Source of the DNA: Strongylocentrotus droebachiensis
Lineage: Eukaryota > Echinodermata > Echinoidea > Camarodonta > Strongylocentrotidae
DNA length: 64,000 nucleotides
Assembly (NCBI GenBank): GCA_035222895.1
Contig: JAVYIG010000317.1
Location: 1-64,000, forward strand
Reading direction: 5' to 3'
Part shown: in pieces, positions 36,401 to 48,400 of the stretch
Position numbering within the stretch: position 1 is the stretch's first letter
How the letters are laid out: each line of letters starts with the position of its first letter
The notes under the pieces: model-generated
The model's input: only the letters and a program-made list of their open reading frames with translations
What the model was told of the DNA's origin: nothing
The model's database searches: none
Made by a program: the position numbers and the translations under genes

Positions 36401-39400
36401 GTTCAATTTATGTATATCAGCGGCGAATCCCTAGATTCCTGTTTAAACGAATAGTTGAATTTTGTTGCGGAGGGCGCTACACAAAATAATTTGTTTGTGA
36501 GATAATGAAAAAACTAAGTGTCGAATTTGAAAGAATATACAATTTATTTTACAAAATCATCCTTGTTTGATCGAAATCGGTAAATATAACCTTTAAACTG
36601 GCACTGAATTTAAATTCACAACTTTTGGTGGTCTAAAATTACCTTCAGAGAAATTTTAGGTTCTAAAAGGGCACTAGAAATGTCATAAATAATATTAAGA
36701 GCAATAACCATGCACCTTAAAGGAATTTGCAGTCTTAAACAAGAACTCAACTATCCTTTTAAGCAAAAATATACACCGTAAATGAGAGGTTTAGAAGTTG
36801 TGGAATGTTTGACAATGTGTTAACGGTGCAGTTACATTTCCACATAAAACATAGCCATAAAACCTCGTTCATATTTGAGGCGGTAAACCAAGGCGGTTCA
36901 TTTAAAAAAAAAAAAAATGATGACGTAAATGTAGGCTTAATATGCTTCATATTTCTCTACGTTGTAACACCGTATTTGTTGCACGTACTTGTCATTTATT
37001 CATACGTAATTGGTAAAAAAAAAAAAACGAAGTTTATGTTATCCAGCTAATAAAATATAGATACCAGCGTCCGGTACGTGACAATACGTTGAAAGAAATT
37101 GTGTTACGTGTTGTTACGTGTCTTTACGTGGTTATCGTTGTTACATGGTGATACATTGTGTTAAATGTCCTTACGTGACGTTAAGTGGCGATACCTTTTT
37201 TACGTGGTGTTATGTGGCGAAACGTCGTCGTGGTACGTGGCATTATTATAAGCCCAAATATTAACCAATTGTAATGACCATTGCAGAATCATTTCATTTT
37301 ATATATTCAATGCAATTATCCCTTTCAGAGGTGCGACTTGCCGGATCAGGTAGCTCCGCCAATCAAGGTCGAGTTGAGGTGTATGCCAATGGGCAATGGG
37401 GAACAGTATGCGACGATCTTTGGGGGCAGAACGACGCTAATGTAGTGTGCAGGCAGTTGGGCTTCCCTGGAGCTCTGGGCTACACGACAGCCCAGACTTT
37501 CGGCGCCGGTTCAGGACCTATCTTTCTGGACAATACGAGATGTGTAGGCAACGAAACTTCAATCATGGACTGCCTGACGAACAAAATCGGTGTACACAAT
37601 TGCCAGCACTCTGATGATGCTGGAGTGATATGTCGCGTTGCTCAGGGTAAGCCAGCTAATTTCTAAACAGACTCCGACTTTTGCTTCTGTTCTAAAAAAA
37701 TACTCTTCCGTGCTTGGTTTCGTAATCAGGGCAGTAGCAATACTAATGGGAGGATTAAATGGGGCTCAAATCCCCTACCGCTGTACAAATACAAATAAAT
37801 AAATACACAACTTCAAGCATTCGACCTCTCCAACCCCAAAACAAATAGATTATAACAAGCAAAGGGCGTGCAGACAATAAATGTAAGAGCCCATAGAACA
37901 CCAAGGCCTCAACTCGTCCAAGAAATTAACAAAACTAAATATTCTAGAACCACGCCCAGCTAGATATAGAATTAGAGTTAGGGTTTTATGAATATCTTTA
38001 GACTCATAGGGTTAACTTTTGTATTTTGTCCGGATTTGAAGTTAGAAATTTGTTTAGTGCAGGATATGGACCACGAAGCAATTGTCGCCTTGCCGCATGG
38101 GTCCTTCAATCCGAACCTAATGAGCGATAGGAGAAGTGTGGTATATATATATATATATATATCTCATAAAGATTTGTATATATTATTCTTTTTCAACACA
38201 TTTCCCATGGAAGTCTTCACCACCCTACGGTATCCTAAGGGATAGCAGCAAACTAATTCAAAGTTTGCTGATTTTACTAATAGTAACTTATGCTAAGGCA
38301 GTGGGTTTAATACATACGTAGAAATGTCGTGGTCTAGAGGATATCTCACCGAATCGTGGATCGCATGGTTCGCGGTTCGACTCCTGTCGCGGCACCAATG
38401 TCTTTTGGCCTGACATTAATATCAATTTGTCACCTTCCACCCAGATTTAGTAAATGGGTACCTTGTGGGAAACTATTCCCTGCATGCTTTTTTGGCCTTA
38501 GGGCAGTTGGTTTAAAGCTACGGTGATGATAATACTTTGTAGGCGCCATGAACCTCCCTCGGAGAGGACTTTAGCCGTTGGCCCCCGGGTTGCTTACTTA
38601 CAAGAAAACATATGCTTTCTTAGCAGTCAGATAATTCAAACCATCAAACAAACCTACAAATTAATTCATGCATCCATTTTGGGGGTATTGTTCCATTGTG
38701 CATTCAAACATGGAAATTGCTTGCTCACATCAATTTATCCCTCAAGACATATGTGTGGGCAATAAGAATGTAGGTACAAATATCATGTAATGTATATACT
38801 AGAGGCATTATGGAAAGAAGTGGTTTCGGTTTCCGTGGTTTCATGATAAAGTGGTTCATTCACTTAACTCGTAATCCTAGGGTTGAGGGTTCAAAACCTA
38901 GTCTGGCACTAACGTCCTCTGGCAGGACACTTATCTCCAGCCAGGTGTAAATTGGTACCTGGAAATTACTGCGGTAGTTGTTTCGGGGCCATCAGAAAGT
39001 ACAGCATTGATGATGATGAGGCTTCCCTTGGTAAACAGGATTTAAGTTTTTATTTTCACATAGTATTTAAACATTTTTTAAGGGATCATACTGACTTGCT
39101 AAATTGTAAATATTATGCAAAATCATAATCACCGATAAAATTATTGTTTCGTAAATCTTTCTTTTGTTCTCATTTTCACATTCCACAGGGAGTTCTAGTG
39201 GTGCAGGTGAGAATATTTTATTTAACGTTCTTAATATTATAACAAGTAAAAGACGCTCATGTTATTTGCTGAAAGACGAAGAAAATAATGTAATGCGATG
39301 TGATGTTAATAACCTTTTTATTTGGGGGACTCTCAAGTCCAAAAACCAATGAATAAAAATTAATTAATGCTTCTCTTTCCTCACATTATCAGGGGAAATA

Positions 39401-42400
39401 ACAGGGAGGGGTGAATAAAATGGGTCTTTCTTCTCCTCTTCTGACAATCAGCCAGTGAGAATGAACTTCACGAGAAGTGTTCAATTCAAATATATCAGCG
39501 GCGAATCCAGGGTTCTCTTCAGGGGGAAGTAGAGGGCACAAGCTCTAAAATTAAGTTTCTCGTCTTTTCCCGTTCATCCTTTTCCCTTTCGCTCGTTTCT
39601 TATCCGATTGTTTGTTCATCCCTTTATAAAGGGAAGAGGATTGGGCGTACCCACTGTAGCTGTTCCACTGTTGTCACTCCTGTACATGCTTTCTCCTGTT
39701 TAAAGGAATAGTTGAGTTTTGTTGAAGAGGGCGCTACACAAAATAATTTGTTTGTGAGATAATGAAAAATAAGTGTCAAAATGGAAAGAATATACAATTT
39801 AAACTACAAAATCATCTTTGTTTGATAAAAATCGGTAAATATAACCATTTCTGATATTTGTGCCCCATAAACATTCGGTAATTTTTAACCAGCCGTTGAA
39901 AAACGAGATAGCGCCTTATACGTTTTATTCCGGCAGCCAATGCCAACATTGGCTTTTTGTTGGCTTTTTCGTGTTGGTTATAAAACGCACAACCGGCCGG
40001 CCCGTGTATTGTTATTATTAATTAATTAATTAATTAACGGTCACCGGTTTTGGTTTGTGTTTAAGTGGAGCTGAATTGGTATGATTGTATTTAATCTAAA
40101 TTCACACATGTTGGGGTCTAACATTACCTTCATAGCAATCTTTAGGTTCTAAAAGGGCACTAAAAATGTCATAAATAAAAATAAGAGCAATAACCATGCA
40201 CCTTGAAGGCATTTGCAGTCTTAAACAAGAACTCAACTCTCCTTTTAAGCAAAACTATACACCAAAAATGAGAGGGTTAGAATTCGTGGATTTTTGTCAA
40301 GGTGTTTTTCAAAGGTGCAGTAACATTTCCACATAAAACATAGCCATAAAACCTCGCTCAGATTTGAGGCGGTAAACCAAGGCGGCTTTATTTATTAAAA
40401 AATAAAAAATGATGACGTAAATGTAGGCTAATATGCTTCATATTTCTATATGCTGTAACACAAAGCTTTGTGGATGCTCTTAGAACTTTGTTGCACGCAC
40501 TTGTCATTTATTCATACGTTATTAATAAAAAATAAAAAAAAGTTTATGTTATCCAGCTAATAAAATAAAGATACCAGTACGTGACAATAGGTTGAAAGAT
40601 ATTGTGTTACGTGTTGTTACGTGTCGTTACGTGGTTATCGTTGTTACATGGTGATACATTGTGTTACATGGCCTTACGTGAAGTGGCGATACCTGGTTTA
40701 ACGTGGTGTTATGTGGCGATATGTCATCGTGGTACGTGGCATTAATTTAAGCCCAATTATTAACCATTTTTAATGACCATTGCAGAATTATTTCATTTCA
40801 AATATTCAATGCAAATATCCCTTTCAGAGGTGCGACTTGCTGGATCAGGTAGCTCCGCCAATCAAGGTCGAGTCGAGGTTTATATAAGTGGGCTATGGGG
40901 AACAGTATGCGACAATCTTTGGGGGATCAACGACGCTGATGTAGTGTGCAGGCAGTTAGGCTTCCCTGGAGCTTCTGGCGTCACGAGAGATGCCAAGACT
41001 TTTGGCGAAGGCTCAGGACTCATTCTTCTGGACAGAGTGAGATGTGTAGGCGACGAAACTTCAATACTGGACTGCAAAAAGAGCGCAATCGGTTTCCACG
41101 ATTGCCTTCACTCTGATGATGCTGGCGTCATATGTCACATAGGTAAATCACGTAAATCTCCGAACAAAATCTGTCTTGTCCTCCTGCTCCGATAACTATT
41201 CTGCCATGATTGGTTTCATCATCACGGCATGTATATGCTACTTCGCTTATCATCTAGGGGACCGACGCGCTTAACTCTTATCCTGCCACAGGGCTAATCC
41301 CCCCAGTGCCAGATTTATAACGAGATAATCGGATTAACGCGATGGTACTAACAATAGCGCGTGCAAAACACTAGGCACAGTCCAATGGGCATGAACAATA
41401 ACTGCTATTACGAATGTTTGCTAGCATGCAAGAAGCAGCGTAACAATAGCGTGCACGCAGCCTCATGGCAGGCTATGAGTTAAGTCATAAATGACAGTAA
41501 TGAGGATTAATGCCCCACAAAAGGGCACTAATATAGCACATCGACACGGTTTTGATCATGGGCCTCACAGTTACGAGGCCATTACTTTGTCACTGGACCA
41601 TGACTGTACGCATCGGGGGCTAGGTTAGGGGGCAGTTTCCAAAAATATTTAAAAAAAGAAAATGCAATGAATTTTCAATAATTTATTGCATTTTACCCCA
41701 GTCCCCAACATAAAAAAATCCTCTGGACGGCCATGCATTATGGCTCAAGGCATGGGCACATAGAGGATTGTTTTTATGTTGGGAACCGGCGTAAAGTGCA
41801 ATAAATTATTGAAAATTTATCGCATTTTCTTTGTTTCTTTATATTTATGGAAAATGCCCCCTACCCTAGCCCCCGATGCGTACAGTCATGGTCCAGTAAC
41901 AAAGCAATGGCCTCGTAACTGTGAGGCCCCAGGATCAAAACCGTGTCGATGTGCTACATTAGTGCCCTTTTGTGGGGCATTAATCCTCATTACTGTCATT
42001 TATGACTGCAGGGCGTAGGTCCCCTAGTTGATAAGCATTGTAGCATACACATGCTTTAGCAGTCACGCAAAACCCCGCCCCCCCCCCCCCCCCCTCAGAG
42101 GTCGGAATGACCGCATGCGTGTTGCCAAAATATCCGGTAAAGGGGTACTTTTCGTGCGACAAAGTCCGGCCCGAGAATTGTAAAAAAAGGGGTGTATTTG
42201 ACTTTTCACCCAGAGATTTCTTTAAAAAGGGGTGTTTTTCTTTTTTTTCTCTCATCTCTTTGGACTCCTGAGAAATTATTCCGAATTTAGGGGGGTACAT
42301 TGAGCATTTTTCCTGATTTAGGGGGGTCTCCAAGGCAGGAAAAGCCCGCGAAAGGGGGGTTTGGAAATGTTGGCAGGCCTCAGATAGGGGGTGCCTTCAA

Positions 42401-45400
42401 AAAGAGGGTACGAGCATATGCGTACCCTAAATAACAATGAGTGGGGGGGGGGGGGGGCGGGCGTAAAACACACATTGTCAAATTATTATTCAATAAAATC
42501 TGAGAATGTATACTATTATCTAGATCTATTATTTTTGAATTATTTTTGAAGTAATTCCATAAATTGGGGTAAAACAAAAATATTCCAACTATATGAGCGA
42601 CAGTGTATATATACACATATATATATATATATATATATATTCAATATAGATGTGTATATATTATTTTTTTCAACACATTTTCCCATGGTAATCATCATCA
42701 CTCTGCGGTATCGTACGGGACAGCAGTAAACTCTTTTTGCTTTTACTAGTATTTACTTGTGCTAAGGTATAGAGGTTTATATGTAGGGTAGAAATGTCAC
42801 GGTCTAGAGGATATCTCGTGGATCGCATGGTTCGCGGTTCGAGTCCTCTCGCGGTGCTAATGTCTTTTGGCCTGACATTAATCTAAATTTGCCACCTTCC
42901 ACCCAGGAGTAGTAAAAGGGTACCTTTTGGGGATAAATGCACTCAATCAAAAATGAAAAAGACGATTCGCCATTGTAGCTACCTATTATTCAACAAAAAC
43001 TTTTGTTTTTGTTAACGATAATGTGATTTTAAATTCAATTCTAGCAGTATTTTTATTGTCATTCAGAGCTGAGATTGTCTGGTTAGACATTCAATAAATA
43101 TATGTTTAAGTGCAATTATTGATATAAGGTATGTAGAGTGTAATGACTACAAAAAAAAGACTGAGGTTTAACAAAAAATGATTATCCAATTACTTTTGAC
43201 GGAAAGTACATGTGTAGTTCTCATTCAGACCCCGGCGTTATGCATATTCAATGAAAGAATAGTATGTTTTTTTTAATACAATTAATGCAACAAGAATGAT
43301 TTGAAATTTTTTTTTTTTTTGTATCTCCCCTTTTACCGTAAATATTGTATCAGCTGAAAGACGCAGCATGGAGGATATGGAGTTATATCATGAAATAAAA
43401 GACCAGGTAAGGATCATCTTCAAAGACGGATAAGAATGGATTTTAAACAGATGTATTGCTTTCAACTACATGTAGTAAATGCACCATGTGTGCGTACATA
43501 TATATACACAGTACGTATCGAAAAAGTGTTCCCAACTTTGGTAGCTTCTAACTAAAAGGTTGTAACCTATGTGACTTTAAATCATACTTAATGGTAAAGG
43601 GTAACTAATACCATGTATAATGACACCCTATTCATAAGTGTGGTGCCACGGTTGACTGAGCAGCAGGCTTTTTAAAAAGTATTGTCAAAATCCTCTTGTA
43701 CAAAGTTTGGGCTGAGCAATGAATGTGGGTCAAAAGCCATTATGTGTGTGTTATCTCATTCCAAAACAATTGCTCACTTTATTTGCATTAATAGACACTG
43801 ACTATAAGGCAGTTGCAAAGAAAAGGTGTTTATACCAACTCAAATTGAAGCAAATGCCTATTACAAGCTAAATTTATGATAGTTACTTCACTATGATGAT
43901 TACAATCTTGACTTCATTTGCATCCCTTGTTTAAGGTAACCCTTTTCATTGGGTGATACAAAAATGGATACAGTTTGTTTAGGGAGTTATCTTTTTTATG
44001 AAATCTACGATCAATTTCTTTGATATCTATCGTCATACATCATATTTGGGTTTAGTAACCTTTGAGTTTTAATTCGCTATTCGAGATAAACACGTTATGC
44101 TCCTTATGCGTCTGAACTGCCGCAACGGAAGAGAAAACTTATCATGAGACAGGAAGTAATCATTAAGGGTTATCCTATGGATTGAAACAAGTTTCTGTGA
44201 AAGCCTAGATACATTGCATCATTTTAAACAATGAATCGTTGAATCACGAGGCATAATGTAACTTTTAAGAGAATTAAGGACCAAAGAATCACATAGATAC
44301 TGCCTGACCCTCATTCGTTCGATCAGTCCAGACTTGGTACAAGGCGATTTCGACAACGCTTTTTTAAAGACGCTAGTGCTCAGTCACCCGTTTTTAGAAA
44401 TATTATGAATAGGGTATCATTGGACAGAAAACAGGCTACTCTTCACCATGAAGTTGATGTAATTACTCAAGAATGAAAGGTGGACGAAGTAAAATGGGCC
44501 TTTATGGAATACTTTATAATAATATTAATAATATTCGGTTCTTGTATAACGCATATCATATTATAACGTCTCTTTGCGCTTCCAAAGAGCTTTGGAAAAT
44601 ATTACCCCGGCTTTAGCATGGCTGCCATTATGGCGCTCTAGCATTTCAAGGAATTAATTCCTGCCAGGTACCAATTACCTCACCTGGGTCTAGTGTGGCA
44701 AGGACATTAGTGCCGTGGTGGGACTCGAACCGCGGACATATCTACTAGACCACGACACCTCTACATATTTACATATAAGCATATACAAGAAACATACATT
44801 GTAACAATTACATTTTTCACATTGGCTGAAAATTACAAAACTTGGTAAGGCTGTGAATAATTTAGTTGTGAACTGTATAAAAAGCGCATCCCAGAAAAAA
44901 AAAAGAAACCCGAAGACAAACGATTTACGATGAGCGATCTATGAGCAGGATGATAATAATTATTTCATAAAGTATAACTAATGTACTTTCCAATGATGCT
45001 TTGATTGAACTAATCCATACTGTTTCATCGAGGAACTTATTAAAATGATAACAAAAATAATAATAGCTAAATTTATATTGCGCACATATCAATCCCAGAA
45101 GATGCTCGAGGCGCCTATAAAGTACTACTTTATTAAATCCTAGCTTTACTCAAGCTGCCATAAGGCGCTCAAAACGATGAATGAATTCCTACAAGTTACT
45201 CATTTACTTCCATCCGGGTAGAGAGTAGCCTTTTAAATAAGGCCACCTGTCTGATAGACGCCGAGCGACTAAAAAGAGACTAATCGCGAAAGCCCGAGTG
45301 AACGACAGAGCGACAATCACAGCCAGTTAGCCTTTGGTAATCTGGTTTTGATTTCTTATGTTAACCTTTGTTTCCGACTAGAATACTCTACCGAAATGGT

Positions 45401-48400
45401 AGAACGTTGAGGAGTATCCCAGAAGAAGAAGAAGTAGCGTCCAATCACCGAACGTATCCTCGCATTACGTCAGCATATAGTATCCATCACACACACACAC
45501 ACACACACACGGAGTAAACTGTACGTAAAGTACAAACATGGACCTACTAACTATGAACTGACGTTCATAGTTCACACACACACTGACGTTCGGGCTAAGA
45601 CCACTGACCTCTACATGGAACGAAAACGAGACTGGTTCATTTTATATACAGGGAAAGTCCAATTATCTCACTTATGATTGTTAGCATAAGTCATCAAATA
45701 CTTCCTATTTCATTGTAATTTTGCATTTAAAATAAATTTGAATGTGATATTTTGTATCTATCAATTATTATGTTCATCTCATAAGCAAAACGTATTTACG
45801 TCTTTTACCTTTTCTTACATGTTTTGATAATGAACGAATCACGAACGAAGCCAACTGGGGGATGGCCGTTCTAATTGGTCAATAAATCCAATGCTATGAA
45901 TAATTCATGCAGAGCAGTAATATCTAGATTGCAAAAGGCTCTTGTGGCGGTCGCGCGTTCACCCTGGGTATCTAGACTCATCTCAGCCGCTTAGCCAGAG
46001 TGACGAGGTCGTGCGTTCACCCTGGATATCTAGACTCATCTCAGCCGCTTAGCCAGAGTCACGAGGCCTTGTCAAAAGGCTAGGTGGAGAGCGGCAAATG
46101 TCGATCGATGTCTTGCTAAAGGACATTAGCGCCGCGGCGAAACTCGAACTGCGCCCCCAATATTGTGATTCTCAGTCTGGTGACGTATTGTGGAGGTGTC
46201 ATTCACTCGATTCTCAATCCAAGGGTTGATGGTTCGATTCCCAGCCCTGCACTAGTGTCTTTTTTTTTACAAGACATGCCACTCTCCACTCAGGTGCAAA
46301 TGGGTACTGAACAAATGTTGGGGTAATAACTAAAGGACCCTAAGGAAGCGCGGCAATGCTGATAAGGCTTCTCTGGGGAAACAACATTTTACTTGTAGTA
46401 GTAGTAGTAGTACAGTGGCGGATCCAGGGGGCACAGTGGGCACGTGCCCCCCCCCCCCCCCCGGTAAAAAGGAGAAGAAAAAAGGAGGGGAGAAAGAAAA
46501 GGGAAGAGAGAAAGAAGCAGAAACGAGGGAGGAGAGAAAAGGGAGGGGGAAATGAAAAGAAGGGAAGAGAGAGGAGAGAAAAGGCGGAAAAGGAAGAAAG
46601 GGGGAAAGACGGAGGAGAGGAAAGTGGGAAAGGAGAATAATGAGAAGGAAAAAGAAAGAAAGGGGGATGGTATTATAAGTAGGTGTTTTTTTACCTGAAA
46701 AGGGGTGGGGGTACGCAATTTTAAGTCGAACATGACTAATGCCAAAGATTTTATCTCCTTTATAAATTATAACTTCTAACTTCTAACTTAGTCTTGAATG
46801 ACTTTTCCGATATACCTATTCTAAGTACTCCTTCCACAGTTGCTGGTTATATTGTCATACTATTTTCTCTCATCCCTGTGGCCGCGGAGAGTACAATTCT
46901 GCCTACCACAAAGTTTCTATCCGTTTCGCAAGCACATTTTTCCGTAGCCTACATGTAATGCTTATTGCTTCCAGTTTGAACTTCAACCATTTCCCCTTCA
47001 ATTTAAACGATCAAGAAGTGATGACTTGTGAAAATTGTATATGTTACTGTAGTAAGCTGTTAATGTACTTTTTAAGTATTTTTAGGGGGTTTAACCCCCC
47101 CCCCCCCTTGGGCTGCCAAGTTAAAATGTTTTGTGGATAGAAAAACGTCATCAGACCCACACAGTATCCACATCCTCATTGGGTCAAACCTCCTTAAACT
47201 TTTACTTGATTTAAAAAGACGTTATCATGCACTGCTTTTTATGGTCTCCATTATGTTAGTATATAGATGCCAGGAAATAATCACTTACGGGGGTTCAAAA
47301 TAGCTTTACAAATCACCTCGCCGCTACGCAGCTTACGATCGATGCTCTGCATCGTCATTAGGTCAACCCCGATCTTAAAATATTACTTCATTTAAAAAGA
47401 CGCTATCATGCACTACTTTTTTTATGGTTTCCATTATGTTAGTATATAGATGCTAGGAAAACATCACTTACGGGGGATCAAAATAGCCCCATAAAAATCG
47501 CCTCCCCTCTTCGCGGATCGTGGACGCATCGTCATTGAGTCAAACCCCATCCCCCCCCCCCCTTAGCAAAAAGCTAGATCTGCCCCTGGATCCCTACTCT
47601 TGGAGGGGGTAGGAGAAAGCAATTTTACGACATATTGCTCCAAGAAGTGCCTGAAAATGCGCCTAATTTGGTTCTAAAATTGCAAATGCTTCCTGCTGGG
47701 TCGCTCCGCTCCGTCACAGCTGACGCCTCGCTCCATTGTTTTTTTTTTTTTATATATTTCACTCCATGCGATTTTGTGCCCCCCCCCCCCCCCCCCCAGT
47801 AAGAAATCCCTGGATCCACCACTGTAGTAGTAGTACACGTGAGTCATTTGGCACCGTCGAAGGTCACCCTGTGATCTCCCTAGCGGTCGCGTATAACAAA
47901 TAACCATATGAACATGATGAACTATTCCCAACCCTTACCCATTTTAAAACAACTCTTTAACGTTTGCATTCGATGCCATCGAAGAAGTCAGTGAAGAAGA
48001 TAAATACTGTCACAAAGCTGTGATATTTTGCTATTGTTGGTACAGCCACTAAGACGAAGACTAACTCACACAGATGAGTGTTACAAAAGAACTTATAAAT
48101 TAGTTACAAACATATGAATCCTAAACCCAATATTAATACAATTCAATGATAAATGTCAATCCTAAGCTTTGTCTTTAATGTGGGTATCTCTTGCTTAAGT
48201 ATCCTGACAACGACTTAATTGTCTGTCTGACGTCAGCACATGTCCCTGGATAGACCTGGACCATTGTTTCCATCCTGTCCCTGAGTTCCACTTACAGTAC
48301 AGCTACATATAGATCCTAAACGCCAACTTCTTATTTGTGTTTACATATTTACACTGATTCCGCTTTGTCCAATGTGAAATCGCAAGTACTATCAGGTTAT

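Larger units (their letters stand above)
37647..39188. other. Intron between SRCR 1 and the second micro-exon
   Basis: Contains a (TA)n-plus-tRNA-like composite repeat at 38143-38560 (B-box GGTTCGACTCC at 38374-38384), whose second copy is at 42605-42945, and the SINE at 38821-39050. No further exon seen. Confidence 0.55.
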
